A stretch of DNA of 64,000 nt, from NCBI GenBank assembly GCA_965261915.1, contig CBDHDW010000013.1, forward strand, positions 3,100,001 through 3,164,000, given 5' to 3'. The position numbers were made by a program, and so were the translations under genes. Shown piece by piece: positions 40,617 to 50,266 of the stretch. How positions within the stretch are numbered: the first letter of the stretch is position 1; every line of letters begins with the position of its first letter. The notes beneath the pieces are model-generated. The model searched no databases. It was given only the letters and a program-made list of their open reading frames with translations, and was not told the DNA's origin. The DNA is from JAIBDK01 sp965261915. GTDB taxonomy: Bacteria; Pseudomonadota; Gammaproteobacteria; Arenicellales; Poriferihabitantaceae.

Positions 40617-41974
40617 TGAATGCAATCGTAGACAAGGGTCGCGACACCCGCGAGATTGAACAAGCGTTGCTCGATGCGGCCAACGTGGCGCTGGATAGCG
40701 CCAGAGCCCAGGGCGCAACGATGGCCGAAGCGGCCATTGGCCAGAGTCAGGGTATGTCCGTAACCGTTCGCAAGGGCGAGGTCGAAACGGTTGAGCATAA
40801 CCGCGACAAGAGTATCGGGATTACGGTTTATTTTGACCATAGAACCGGAAACGCTTCATCCACCGATTTTTCTGAATCTGCCATCAAGGCCAGTGTCACC
40901 GCAGCGTGCAATATCGCCCGGCATACTGAAGAGGATTCGTTTAACGGGCTTGCCGATGCCAGTTTGATGGCGACGGCCTTTCCGGAGCTTGACCTTTTTC
41001 ATCCCTGGGCGGTTTCAATGGATCAGGCCATTGATATGGCGGCCGAGTGCGAAGCCGCGGCGCTTGATTCAAATACACAAATCTCAAACACTGAAGGCGC
41101 CTCTGTTTCGAGTCATGATGGCGTGGACCTGTATGCAAATTCTCATGGATTTGAAGGCTTTTCCCGTGGCAGCCGACATAGTATTAGCTGTTCGGTCATC
41201 GCCGGTGAGGGCGATGGTATGCAGCGCGATTACTGGTATGACAGTAAACGTCGGGCAACCGACCTGGATGAGGCAAAAAATATCGGACTGGAAACGGCAA
41301 GGCGGACAGTACGGCGACTGAATGCACGGAAAATAAAAACCGGAGAATACCCGGTAGTGTTCGAACCGTCAGTTTCCAGCAGCTTGATTTCCCATTTGAA
41401 TTCGGCGATTAGTGGTGCGAGCCTATATCGAAAAGCCAGTTTCTTGCTCGATATGCAGGGGCAGCAGGTTTTTCCGGAATTTATGCAGATTCAGGAAAAA
41501 CCATTTATGAAGATGGCATCAGGCAGTGCTGCTTTTGATGCGGAAGGTGTTGCCACACGTGAAAACGTCATCGTTGAAAATGGGGTGTTGAATCAATACT
41601 TGTTGAACAGTTACGCTGCACGGAAACTGCGACTGGAAACCACAGCCAATGCCGGAGGGGTGCATAATCTTTGTATTGAAAGCACAATGCGCGGCGGACT
41701 GAAAGAATTGATTTCGTCCATGGAAAAAGGCGTGGTTGTGACGGAATTGATTGGCCATGGTGTCAATAATGTCACCGGTGACTATTCTCGCGGCGCCTTT
41801 GGTTTTCTCGTGGAAAACGGTGCGATCCAGTATCCGGTAGAGGAATTCACGGTGGCCGGTAATCTGGCGGATATGTTCAAAAATATAACAGCCATAGGAG
41901 AGGATTTTGATGAGAAAAAAAATATTCGCGCAGGCTCCATAATGATTGATAGAATGACGGTGGCTGGAGAATAG
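40616..41974 (+). CDS. pmbA: Metalloprotease subunit PmbA/TldE
   Basis: Partner subunit of TldD, without the zinc motif, as expected. 452 residues. The GVHNLCIE and LIGHGVNNVTGDYSRGAFGF segments near the C-terminus are characteristic. Translation is coupled to tldD. The stop lies 16 bp before the following hypothetical gene. yjgA, often near pmbA, is absent. Confidence 0.96.
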   Translation: MNAIVDKGRDTREIEQALLDAANVALDSARAQGATMAEAAIGQSQGMSVTVRKGEVETVEHNRDKSIGITVYFDHRTGNASSTDFSESAIKASVTAACNIARHTEEDSFNGLADASLMATAFPELDLFHPWAVSMDQAIDMAAECEAAALDSNTQISNTEGASVSSHDGVDLYANSHGFEGFSRGSRHSISCSVIAGEGDGMQRDYWYDSKRRATDLDEAKNIGLETARRTVRRLNARKIKTGEYPVVFEPSVSSSLISHLNSAISGASLYRKASFLLDMQGQQVFPEFMQIQEKPFMKMASGSAAFDAEGVATRENVIVENGVLNQYLLNSYAARKLRLETTANAGGVHNLCIESTMRGGLKELISSMEKGVVVTELIGHGVNNVTGDYSRGAFGFLVENGAIQYPVEEFTVAGNLADMFKNITAIGEDFDEKKNIRAGSIMIDRMTVAGE

Positions 41975-41990
41975 CTTCATACCTCGGGGA

Positions 41991-42614
41991 GTGAATTTGT
42001 ATCAACCACAAAACAACAACTTCAACAGTCTGCTGCGCAGCGAGTCCCGTTGCCATTTTGTCTACACCATGGCAATGGTCTGGACGGTCGTTCTGGTTAG
42101 CTGCATGAGCAATCCAGCTTTCGCCCAGGATGAAAATTCACAGACCGCGGAAACGGATCAGCCGGCGGCTTTGAAGTCATTGTCTGTACAGGATTTGCTG
42201 TTGTATCTCGCCAATGAGAAAGTCGTGGCAGCGGGGGTTGGATTTATTAATGGTCAGATCGGCGACCCCATGTCATCAATTTTGAACATCTGGGGAGAAC
42301 CGCTAAGAACACGGCAAATGGGCGTATTATTGGGCAGTCTCGAATTTTTTTATCAACCAGAGCCGAATCTGGCTGTGGTGTTTACCGGCCGGGAAACAGT
42401 GAAAATTATTTCGATTAAGGGAACACCAGCGGCATTGTTTCGAACGGCTCGCGGTGCCAGAATGGGTTCAACTACGAATACAGTGTCCGCTTTGTATTCA
42501 GATCAGAAAGTTACGGTGAGAAGAAGTCGAGCCGAATTCAGGGAGATTGGAATTAATTTTCACTTCGAACAAAACCGGCTCGATAAAGTCGTGGTTTATT
42601 CGCCAGACGATTAA
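41991..42614 (+). CDS. Hypothetical exported protein
   Basis: I do not recognise this gene. It has 207 codons from GTG 41991. A TTG at 41997 has GGGGAG 5 nt upstream and may be the true start. An ATG at 42069 would begin a clean signal peptide (MAMVWTVVLVSC…AFAQ), so the export signal is present whichever start is used. The mature part contains VAAGVGFINGQIGDPMSSIL and LGSLEFFYQPEPNLAVVF, mixed alpha/beta, with no catalytic motif that I know. It follows pmbA by 16 bp, so it may be the third gene of that operon. Confidence 0.6.
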   Translation: MNLYQPQNNNFNSLLRSESRCHFVYTMAMVWTVVLVSCMSNPAFAQDENSQTAETDQPAALKSLSVQDLLLYLANEKVVAAGVGFINGQIGDPMSSILNIWGEPLRTRQMGVLLGSLEFFYQPEPNLAVVFTGRETVKIISIKGTPAALFRTARGARMGSTTNTVSALYSDQKVTVRRSRAEFREIGINFHFEQNRLDKVVVYSPDD

Positions 42615-42673
42615 CGCTGATAGCAACGGAAAAAAGGACGAGCGCCAAATTCCGGTATCGAATCTTTTAGTAT

Positions 42674-43189
42674 TTAACGAACACAGTTTGCGTTGAGGAT
42701 GGGTTCAAGCTCGGTCAGGGCTTGTCGATAAACATTGCGCTTAAACGCAACAATTTGCTCCAGCGGATGCCAGTAATCTACCCACTGCCAGTGATCAAAA
42801 TCGGGTTTGTTGGATCGATCCAGTCTTATGCGGGATTCGGTTCCAACCAGTTGAAACAGGAACCAACGTTGTTTCTGCCCGCGAAATGATCTGGCTCGAA
42901 GATAGTGACGCGCTTTGTTTGCGTAAGGAACATCGTAGCGGAGCCAGTTTTCGGTGTTACCCAGCAACTTGACATCTTTTGCTTTTAGGCCGATTTCCTC
43001 GTAGAGTTCTCTGAAAGCGGCATCTCTGGCCGACTCTTCCGGTTCAATCCCGCCCTGTGGAAACTGCCATCCATTGCGCTGTACCCGACGTGCCCACAAA
43101 ACCTGTTGATGGCTGTTACAAACAATAATACCTACGTTCTTTCGATAGCCGTCTTTGTCTAGATTTTGATGTGATCGTTGATGTCGCAT
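42674..43189 (-). CDS. rppH: RNA pyrophosphohydrolase RppH
   Basis: Nudix hydrolase that removes pyrophosphate from the 5' end of mRNAs, triggering RNase E decay. The 171 residues begin with DGYRKNVGIIVCN, as in E. coli. The Nudix box runs from about residue 46: GWQFPQGGIEPEES, then the helix ending ELYEEIGL. WLRYDVPYA and KQRWFLFQL are RppH-specific. The gene is monocistronic, with ptsP absent from its usual downstream place. Confidence 0.95.
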   Translation of the reverse strand: MRHQRSHQNLDKDGYRKNVGIIVCNSHQQVLWARRVQRNGWQFPQGGIEPEESARDAAFRELYEEIGLKAKDVKLLGNTENWLRYDVPYANKARHYLRARSFRGQKQRWFLFQLVGTESRIRLDRSNKPDFDHWQWVDYWHPLEQIVAFKRNVYRQALTELEPILNANCVR

Positions 43190-43257
43190 AAGCCAATCCT
43201 AGAGCGAGATGAGAAATTAATCAAGACTGATTTGTCAACGATCGACCTGCTCAGGAA

Positions 43258-44175
43258 CTATTCTTTTAAAAGTAAAATTTGTCGCTGCTTGCAGTGCGCG
43301 CTGGCAAATTCGAGAAACGCTTCCATCGCGCGCATACGGAATTTTTGTCTTTGATAAACCATGGAAAACGGTCGTCGTATCGGTTTTTCAAACGGGATCG
43401 CACGAAGTGTTTTCAAAGCGAGTTCCTTTTCCATGGTTGCAATGGAAATAATTGATATTCCGAGGCCCGCTGCCACTGCATTTTTTATCGATTCCGGACT
43501 GCCGAATTCCATAATGATATCCAGTTGATTGATATCCAGGCCCACATCAACAAGATTGTCTTCGACGACTTCCCGGGTACCTGAGCCTTCTTCGCGACCG
43601 ATAAAAGGATGTTCGGTCAGATCATCCAGATTAACTGATTTTGACTCACTCAGTGGGTGATCTATACCGCAGACGACAACGAGTTCGTCATCCCAGATCA
43701 CCTGGGTAAGGAGACTTTTATTGTTTACCGATCCTTCAACAATACCAATGTCAATCTGATTGTTTTCAACCATGTGAATAATATTGTTGGTATTGGCGAC
43801 ATTCAATCTGACTTTGACACCCGGAAATTGGCGCTGGTAAGCCCCGACCATTTCCGGAATAAAATACTCTCCGATCGTCGTACTGGCACCAACGATCAGC
43901 GGGCCCTGAATTTCACCGGTTATGATGCGGATTTCATTATCCATTTCCTTATAGAGCTGCAGAACCTGGTCGGCATATTCCTTTACCACCTGACCCGCTT
44001 CGGTCAAATTAATCCGATTATGTGTACGATTGAATAATCGGGTATTAAAGTATTCTTCAAGCTGTCGAATTTGAAACGTGACGGCGGGTTGAGTCATATG
44101 AAGTGACTCTGCTGCTTTAGTAAAGCTCAGCAGCCGGGCGACTGTGGCGAATACCTGTAATCGTCGATCAGCCAA
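43258..44175 (-). CDS. LysR-type transcriptional regulator
   Basis: A 305-residue LysR protein. The helix-turn-helix is FTKAAESLHMTQPAVTFQIR (residues ~17-36), then the dimerisation helix, then a type-2 periplasmic-binding effector domain (ASTTIGEYFIPEMVGAYQRQ; NIIHMVENNQIDIGIVEG; GREEGSGTREVVEDNL). The effector region resembles CbbR/YeiE-like members. The start is TTG at 44175 with AAGGAAA upstream. It sits 10 bp after the PilT-like gene on the same strand and is probably co-transcribed with it. The regulated genes are not evident. Confidence 0.87.
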   Translation of the reverse strand: MADRRLQVFATVARLLSFTKAAESLHMTQPAVTFQIRQLEEYFNTRLFNRTHNRINLTEAGQVVKEYADQVLQLYKEMDNEIRIITGEIQGPLIVGASTTIGEYFIPEMVGAYQRQFPGVKVRLNVANTNNIIHMVENNQIDIGIVEGSVNNKSLLTQVIWDDELVVVCGIDHPLSESKSVNLDDLTEHPFIGREEGSGTREVVEDNLVDVGLDINQLDIIMEFGSPESIKNAVAAGLGISIISIATMEKELALKTLRAIPFEKPIRRPFSMVYQRQKFRMRAMEAFLEFASAHCKQRQILLLKE

Positions 44176-44185
44176 CGTGTTTTCC

Positions 44186-45265
44186 TTAGTTGAGAAGGCC
44201 GGATAACCGCAGTTTCATATCCGTAGGACTGGTTGCGTATTCCAGTGCCGTGTCCGCCTCTATGTGGCCATTGGTTACCAAATGTGCCATATGCGCATCG
44301 AATGACAGAACGCCTTTGGTGATGTTATCACCCTGTAACAGCATCGAAATATCCCTAATTTTAAGTGGATCAAGCATCAGCTCACGAATCCGGGAAGATA
44401 TAATCATGTACTCGCAGGCGAGAATTCTGCCAATACCGCCTTTTTTGGGGATCAAGCGTTGTGCAACCACTGCGCGGAGATTCTGGGCGAGTTTAGTTCT
44501 GATGGCATCCTGTTTCTCAGCGGCAAATGTCGCAACCAATCGGGTGATTGTATCTGGTGCCGTTGGTGCATGGGTTGTTGCAAAAACCAGGTGACCGGTT
44601 TCGGCGGCAATCAGTGTGTTCTCGATACTTTCGTTGTCACGTAAATCTGAAATGAGAATGACGTCAGGGTCTTCGCGCATTGCCGCAGTAATAGAGGCGC
44701 TGAAGCTCGTGGTGTCGATGCCAATATCGCGCTGTGAAAATACAGAGTTCTTGTTATCAAATATAAATTCAATGGGGTCTTCAATCGTTAGAATATGACG
44801 CGCATAATGCCGATTAATTTCTTCTATGATGGCGGCAAGCGTAGTCGATTTGCCGTTGCTTGTCGCGCCGGACACCAAAATCAACCCGCGTTGCTGATGG
44901 CACAATTTTTGCACCATGGGCGGCAGGCCGAGCGATTTTATATCCGGAATTTCATTGCCGATGATCCGGTTTGCCATAGCGATCTTACCGCGTTGACGGT
45001 AGATATGAACCCGCAAAATACCGAGCTCATCGTATTCCAGTGACGTATCGATCTGGTGAATTGAGGAAAAACTTTGCTTTTGATCAGCGCGCAAAATATC
45101 ATTAATTAACCCGTCAAGTTCACTATGACTAATAACCGGGTGGTCGTCCAGAATATACAATCGCCCATCGATGCGGATTGCCGGCTTCTGATCTGAATGA
45201 ATGTGAATATCCGAAGCCTTAAGCTTTTTTGCCTGTTCAAACAGGCCTTTTATAAAATCCGCCAT
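44186..45265 (-). CDS. PilT/PilU-like retraction ATPase, divergent
   Basis: A 359-residue secretion-superfamily ATPase of the PilT clade. N-terminal domain: LKASDIHIHSDQKPAIRIDG. Walker A is GATSNGKSTT instead of PilT GPTGSGKST. The Asp box HILTIEDPIEFI is kept. The Walker B region is DPDVILISDLRD, where PilT has VGEMRD, so the catalytic Glu is replaced by Asp. The His box GHLVFATTHA keeps its His, but the following residues differ. PilT-specific AIRN is replaced by SSRIREL. It may be a weak or specialised motor; no other pil gene is in this window. It is paired with a LysR gene 10 bp downstream. Confidence 0.8.
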   Translation of the reverse strand: MADFIKGLFEQAKKLKASDIHIHSDQKPAIRIDGRLYILDDHPVISHSELDGLINDILRADQKQSFSSIHQIDTSLEYDELGILRVHIYRQRGKIAMANRIIGNEIPDIKSLGLPPMVQKLCHQQRGLILVSGATSNGKSTTLAAIIEEINRHYARHILTIEDPIEFIFDNKNSVFSQRDIGIDTTSFSASITAAMREDPDVILISDLRDNESIENTLIAAETGHLVFATTHAPTAPDTITRLVATFAAEKQDAIRTKLAQNLRAVVAQRLIPKKGGIGRILACEYMIISSRIRELMLDPLKIRDISMLLQGDNITKGVLSFDAHMAHLVTNGHIEADTALEYATSPTDMKLRLSGLLN

Positions 45266-45485
45266 GCGAAATCGCCGTTTATTTTGGTGTCTATTTTAAT
45301 GTGTTCGAAGATCACACCCCATATCAGCCGAGGCCAATAGGCTAATTCCACTTGAAATTTGCCAATATAGCAACATCTGGTATACTCAGGATATTCAATA
45401 CGGTTAGCAGAAAACCGAAGGTTTGCGCTGTATTGGAATACCGATTACAAATTTAATTGAACAATTCACCTCAGAGGTAATACTA

Positions 45486-46154
45486 ATGGCACGATTTGAA
45501 ACTGCGGTTGCAAGACCAGCATCTCGCGGTATCGAAATGAACCGCGTTCTCAAGAACACCTATTTGCTGCTCTCACTGACCCTGATCTTCAGCGGAATTA
45601 CTGCAGCCGTTTCGATGGCGATGAATTTCCCACCCATGGGTTTGATCATCACCATAGTAGGCTATTTCGGGTTGCTGTTCCTCACCAATAAATTCAGAAA
45701 TTCAGCGCTAGGCCTGGTATTCGTTTTCGCATTGACCGGGTTTATGGGGCTTACACTTGGGCCGATACTGGATTTTTATATGACTAACCTCTCCAACGGT
45801 TCGCAAATTGTTGCTACTGCGTTGGGTGGTACTGGAGCTATATTCGTTGGTCTTTCGGCGTATGTTGTTGTTACGCAAAAGGATTTCAGCTTTATCGGCG
45901 GGATGTTGATGGCCGGGATTCTGGTTGCATTCCTGGGCTCGATCGCCGCTATATTTCTGCAGATACCTGCTCTGCATCTCGCTATTTCAGCGATGTTCAT
46001 CCTGCTTATGTCTGGATTAATCCTGTTTCGAACCAGCCAAATAATTCATGGCGGTGAAACAAATTATATTTCAGCAACCGTGACACTTTATATTTCAATC
46101 TACAATATCTTCTTGAGCTTGTTGCAGATTCTGGGAATATTTGGCGACGAATAA
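45486..46154 (+). CDS. BAX inhibitor-1 family membrane protein (YccA-like)
   Basis: A 222-residue polytopic inner-membrane protein with about seven spans (e.g. TYLLLSLTLIFSGITAAVSM, LGLVFVFALTGFMGLTLGPI, TLYISIYNIFLSLLQILGI). The family signature GLTLGPIL and the C-terminal YISIYNIFLSLLQILG identify the TMBIM/BI-1 clade; E. coli YccA inhibits FtsH. The upstream-reading frame would add 21 residues, but the ATG at 45486 has GAGG 8 nt upstream and starts MARFETAVAR, as in homologs. It is followed by paired hairpins and a terminator. Confidence 0.92.
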   Translation: MARFETAVARPASRGIEMNRVLKNTYLLLSLTLIFSGITAAVSMAMNFPPMGLIITIVGYFGLLFLTNKFRNSALGLVFVFALTGFMGLTLGPILDFYMTNLSNGSQIVATALGGTGAIFVGLSAYVVVTQKDFSFIGGMLMAGILVAFLGSIAAIFLQIPALHLAISAMFILLMSGLILFRTSQIIHGGETNYISATVTLYISIYNIFLSLLQILGIFGDE

Positions 46155-46163
46155 TTCGTAAAA

Positions 46164-46232
46164 AGCCTCGGTTTAAGAGGCTCATGAAAAGCTCGGATAA
46201 CGTATTCCAAGATGCGAATCCGGGCTTTTTTT
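46164..46232 (+). terminator. Double-hairpin terminator after the BI-1 gene
   Basis: AGCCTC pairs with GAGGCT (46164-46182). AGCTCGGAT (46190) then pairs with ATCCGGGCT (46218-46226, one G-T pair), followed by seven T. The second structure is a standard intrinsic terminator. Confidence 0.75.
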
Positions 46233-46314
46233 ATCCCGCCTGTTTTTTTACTGTCTTGTCTTATCCGTCCTTTATCCGTGGTATATAAGCGCGTAACGCG
46301 CATCCTGATACTAA

Positions 46315-46476
46315 TCACCATATGAATATGCCGCCCAGGTGACCAGCGTTTGATTGGGCGTTGCTAACGCGTTCCGGGTTTGGATTGGTAACGTGTGCGC
46401 AACCGATGAAAGATAAACATATCCCGGTTAAAAGCCGTTTTTGTTTAACGCCAGTGCTGAAATAGGGTGAATTCAC
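46315..46476 (-). CDS. Possible tiny lipoprotein
   Basis: A 53-residue frame from GTG 46476. It contains KQKRLLTGICLSFIGC, a short basic-hydrophobic-lipobox sequence, then a polar tail. It could be a small lipoprotein, like many in gammaproteobacteria, but there is no good ribosome-binding site and no homolog comes to mind. The rest of the 427-bp gap 46155-46581 contains only the terminator. Confidence 0.3.
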   Translation of the reverse strand: MNSPYFSTGVKQKRLLTGICLSFIGCAHVTNPNPERVSNAQSNAGHLGGIFIW

Positions 46477-46581
46477 AGGCCAGAAGACAGCAGATTCAAT
46501 AGAATCATTAAACATTATGTTTTACTATCGCGTACATCAAATTGATTCTTCAAAACTGCCGATTAATTACCTGATCTGACG

Positions 46582-47727
46582 ATGAAAGCGATGATTCTTG
46601 CCGCGGGTAAAGGAACCCGTGTCCAACCGCTGACTTACGAAATGCCCAAACCCATGATTCCCGTACTGGGTAAGCCGGTGATGGAATATCTCATTGAGCA
46701 ATTAGCGAATCATGAATTCAGGGATATCATGATTAACGTCAGTCATTTACCCGAACCAATTGAAACCTATTTCGGTGATGGCCGTCGATGGGGGGTCAAT
46801 ATTGGCTATTCGTTTGAGGGGCATATTGAAAATGGAGAACTGTTTGGAGAACCATTAGGTTCGGCTGGCGGTATAAAGCGGATACAGGATTTTGGTGGAT
46901 TTTTTGATGACACCTTTATGGTGGTCTGCGGCGATGCCATAATTGATCTGGACTTGACAAAGGCGGTTCGTAAACACTGGCAGTCGGGTGCCAGGGCAAG
47001 CATTGTTGTTAAAGAAGTAGAGCGTGAAAAAATACCGAACTACGGCGTGGTTGTTGCGGATGACAACGGAAATATAACCTCATTCCAGGAAAAGCCCAGC
47101 CTCGAAAAAGCGAAGTCCAATCTTGTGAACACCGGAATATACATCTTTGAACCGGAAATTATCGATTTGATACCAAGGGATGTTTTGTACGACATTGGTA
47201 GTGAACTGCTGCCGGATTTGCTTACCCGAGGCTTACCATTCAAGGCCATTGAGCAACCTTTTCGCTGGTTGGATATAGGACGGTTGAGCGACTACTGGAT
47301 GGTCAACCAGCAGCTGATGCGCGGTTCAATTCGTGGTATGAATATGCCTGGAACAGAAGTCATGCCGCAAATCTGGACAGGATTGAACGTCAATATCGAC
47401 TGGAGCGATGTGTTCATTGAAGGGCCGGTGTACATTGGTTCAAATGCAAGGATCGAAGCGGGTTGTGAGATTCAGGGGCCAACCTGGATTTCGCATGGCT
47501 GTTATCTGCAGGGCGGTGCAAAAGTTCATAAAAGTATGCTGTTCGAGCATACGCTGATGCGCAAGCACGGTGCGGTTCATGATGCAGTGGTTTTTGGGCG
47601 TTATTGCGTGGACAAGGACGGAAAGCCGTTTGACAGCAAGGGCACCGGGCTGGACTGGGTTGGCGATGCGAGAGATATCGATATCAAGTCGTCAAAGTTT
47701 GCCACTTCGAGACCGGTTGGCGCATAA
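46582..47727 (+). CDS. Sugar-1-phosphate nucleotidyltransferase (GDP-mannose pyrophosphorylase-like)
   Basis: A 381-residue enzyme with an N-terminal Rossmann-like nucleotidyltransferase domain (MILAAGKGTRVQPLTYEMPK, then KPMIPVLGKPVMEYLIEQL; FMVVCGDAIIDLDL has the metal Asp) and a C-terminal left-handed beta-helix of hexapeptide repeats (VYIGSNARIEAGCEIQGPTW). It makes an NDP-sugar for surface polysaccharides. The two-domain layout is closest to mannose-1-phosphate guanylyltransferase or glucose-1-phosphate nucleotidyltransferase. The exact sugar cannot be read from the sequence. No polysaccharide cluster is adjacent. Confidence 0.82.
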   Translation: MKAMILAAGKGTRVQPLTYEMPKPMIPVLGKPVMEYLIEQLANHEFRDIMINVSHLPEPIETYFGDGRRWGVNIGYSFEGHIENGELFGEPLGSAGGIKRIQDFGGFFDDTFMVVCGDAIIDLDLTKAVRKHWQSGARASIVVKEVEREKIPNYGVVVADDNGNITSFQEKPSLEKAKSNLVNTGIYIFEPEIIDLIPRDVLYDIGSELLPDLLTRGLPFKAIEQPFRWLDIGRLSDYWMVNQQLMRGSIRGMNMPGTEVMPQIWTGLNVNIDWSDVFIEGPVYIGSNARIEAGCEIQGPTWISHGCYLQGGAKVHKSMLFEHTLMRKHGAVHDAVVFGRYCVDKDGKPFDSKGTGLDWVGDARDIDIKSSKFATSRPVGA

Positions 47728-47831
47728 AACGGGTGCCAAATATTTTACAATATCTGCGCCAATCCGATCTGTAGTCGGCGTTAAAATTACTATATAATTC
47801 GCGCCTCGAAAAATTGATGGTGTGGTTTTCA

Positions 47832-48170
47832 ATGCCTTTTTACGAATATCAATGTCTTAAATGCGATCATCGGCTGGAAGTTTTGCAGAAAATTTCTGAT
47901 GACCCGCTGGTATATTGCCCCGAGTGTAGTGAAGCGTCTCTGAAAAAACTGATTTCAGCCGCCGCATTTCGTCTGAAAGGGACGGGATGGTATGAAACGG
48001 ATTTTAAAAACAACGACAAGAAGCAAGATAAATCAGCGTCAAAATCAACTGATACCGCCAATTCCGAATCTAAAGGTTCCGCTTCAGATTCCACCACAGC
48101 CGGGAAGTCCGAATCCAGTAATTCAAACTCGAAACCAAAAGCTTCAGCCAGCAGTTCGGCTACAACTTGA
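47832..48170 (+). CDS. FmdB-family zinc-ribbon protein
   Basis: A 112-residue protein starting MPFYEYQCLKCDHRLEVLQK, then YCPECSEASLKKLIS: two CxxC knuckles of an FmdB-type zinc ribbon (residues 1-45). A ~55-residue Ser/Lys/Asp-rich low-complexity tail follows. Start at 47832; an upstream frame extension (MMVWFS) is unlikely. The gene typically precedes aspS in gammaproteobacteria, as here, and is probably a small regulatory or RNA/protein-binding factor. Function unproven. Confidence 0.85.
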   Translation: MPFYEYQCLKCDHRLEVLQKISDDPLVYCPECSEASLKKLISAAAFRLKGTGWYETDFKNNDKKQDKSASKSTDTANSESKGSASDSTTAGKSESSNSNSKPKASASSSATT

Positions 48171-48259
48171 GTTGAAATCGGTTGACGAGTGTCAGCTAAT
48201 TTAGCTTTTCAACAAAACCAACAAGTACAGATATCAGGAATTCTCCGCGGAATACAATT

Positions 48260-50041
48260 ATGCGATCACATCTTTGTGGCCAACTCGACGAGTCCCTTGT
48301 GGATCAAACCGTCTTGCTAACGGGGTGGGTTCTAAATCGCCGTGATCACGGTGGCGTTATTTTTATTGACTTGCGAGACCGATCAGGTCGTGTGCAGGTT
48401 GTGGCAGACCCGGATTTTCCCGAACTATTTGCCGTTGCAGACAATGCCAGAAACGAGTTTGTTCTTTCAATAAGCGGTAAGGTCCGATTACGCCCAGAGG
48501 GAACGGCCAACGATAATCTAAAAACCGGACAGGTTGAAGTGCTGGCTGATTCGATCGCGCTTTTAAGCCGTTCGGAGCCATTGCCGTTTCAGATGGATGA
48601 AGATGAAATAGGTGAAGCAACCAGATTGAAATATCGATTCCTTGATCTGCGGCGTCCGAGAATGCAGTTTACACTGCGCCGTCGACATGAGGTGATTTCA
48701 AATCTGCGTCGATTCCTTGAAGAACGCGAATTCGTTGAACTCGAAACACCGATTTTGACGCGCTCTACACCAGAAGGCGCGCGCGATTATCTGGTGCCTA
48801 GCCGAACTCACCAGGGCGAATTCTTTGCCTTACCGCAATCACCTCAACTGTTTAAACAGCTTCTCATGGTCGCGGGCTTTGAGCGTTACTATCAGGTTGC
48901 AAGGTGTTTTCGTGATGAAGATCTTCGCGCAGACAGACAGCCTGAATTTACGCAAATGGATATTGAGGTTTCGTTTATGGATGAAACTGAAATTATGCTG
49001 CTTATGGAAGAAATGATTCGCCAGTGTTTCAAATCTGTTTTAAATGTTGATCTCCCCGATGAGTTGCCGCAAATGACTTATGCCGAGGCAATGTCCCGAT
49101 TTGGCAGCGACCGGCCGGATTTGAGAAACCCACTGCAATTGACGGATATTACTGATCTCATGAAAGCAGTCGAATTCAAGGTTTTCTCGGGCCCGGCTAA
49201 TGATGCGAAAGGGCGTATTGCGGCAATCTGTGTGTCTCGCGGAAATACCTTGTCACGCGCGCAAATTGATCAATATACAGAGTACGTTGGTCAGTATGGT
49301 GCAAAAGGTTTGGCGTATATCAAAGTGAATGATGTTTCTGCTGGACGAGACGGACTGCAGTCACCAATACTGAAGTTCTTGCCCGATGAAGTACTGGAAC
49401 AAATCGTCCAGCGAACCGGTGCAAAAACGGATGATCTGATTTTCTTCGGAGCGGATAAAGCAACCATCGTCAATGATGCGTTGGGTGCGTTGCGTAATAA
49501 AGTCGGAAAAGATATGGATATGATTGAAGCCGGTTGGAAACCACTGTGGGTGGTCGACTTTCCATTGGTTGAATGGGATGAAGGCGGTCAGCGGTGGAAC
49601 TCGCTGCACCATCCATTCACAGCGCCGAAAACAGACCAGATCGAAGAGCTGGAATCCGATCCGGGTCAGGTGCTTTCGCGTGCCTATGATATGGTGCTTA
49701 ACGGAACCGAAATTGGCGGAGGTTCCATTCGTATTCATCAGTCAGATTTACAGCAAAAAATCCTCAATGTACTCGGCATTGATGATGAGGAAGCTGAAGC
49801 AAAATTTGGTTTCCTGCTGGCGGGTCTGAAATACGGTGCCCCACCTCATGGCGGAATCGCTTTTGGTGTGGATCGTCTGGTAGCCATGATGAGTGAAGTG
49901 GAATCCATTCGTGATGTCATTGCTTTTCCAAAAACCCAAAAAGCATCTTGCCTGCTGACCGAAGCGCCAAATCAGGTGGACGCGATGCAGTTACGGGATT
50001 TAGGTTTAAAACTTAAAAAGCCAGCCGCTGCCGACAGCTAA
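48260..50041 (+). CDS. aspS: Aspartyl-tRNA synthetase
   Basis: A 593-residue class II synthetase. The anticodon-binding OB-fold is at the N-terminus (GWVLNRRDHGGVIFIDLRDR). Motif 2 is RCFRDEDLRADRQPEFTQMD and motif 3 is FGVDRLVAMM. The bacterial insertion (GAD-like) domain lies between, and the length is that of bacterial AspRS. It is the first gene of the aspS-yebC-ruvCAB cluster. Confidence 0.97.
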   Translation: MRSHLCGQLDESLVDQTVLLTGWVLNRRDHGGVIFIDLRDRSGRVQVVADPDFPELFAVADNARNEFVLSISGKVRLRPEGTANDNLKTGQVEVLADSIALLSRSEPLPFQMDEDEIGEATRLKYRFLDLRRPRMQFTLRRRHEVISNLRRFLEEREFVELETPILTRSTPEGARDYLVPSRTHQGEFFALPQSPQLFKQLLMVAGFERYYQVARCFRDEDLRADRQPEFTQMDIEVSFMDETEIMLLMEEMIRQCFKSVLNVDLPDELPQMTYAEAMSRFGSDRPDLRNPLQLTDITDLMKAVEFKVFSGPANDAKGRIAAICVSRGNTLSRAQIDQYTEYVGQYGAKGLAYIKVNDVSAGRDGLQSPILKFLPDEVLEQIVQRTGAKTDDLIFFGADKATIVNDALGALRNKVGKDMDMIEAGWKPLWVVDFPLVEWDEGGQRWNSLHHPFTAPKTDQIEELESDPGQVLSRAYDMVLNGTEIGGGSIRIHQSDLQQKILNVLGIDDEEAEAKFGFLLAGLKYGAPPHGGIAFGVDRLVAMMSEVESIRDVIAFPKTQKASCLLTEAPNQVDAMQLRDLGLKLKKPAAADS

Positions 50042-50266
50042 ACAGGTTTTCAATTTGTCGTTTTGAAGCCGCAATCAACGACAACAGCAAGTTCATGGTT
50101 TTAGGCTTCCAATGCACTCGTTGGCGTGGCTTGAATCCTGCTCAAATGCTATGATTCCGAACTCGAATACGCCCCCTCCCTCGTGGTATTTTTCAGAGGT
50201 TCCGTATCTCCCCGATATGCTGACGGCATATCAATTTTGAAGAAACTGTAGTACAGAGGTTTATAA

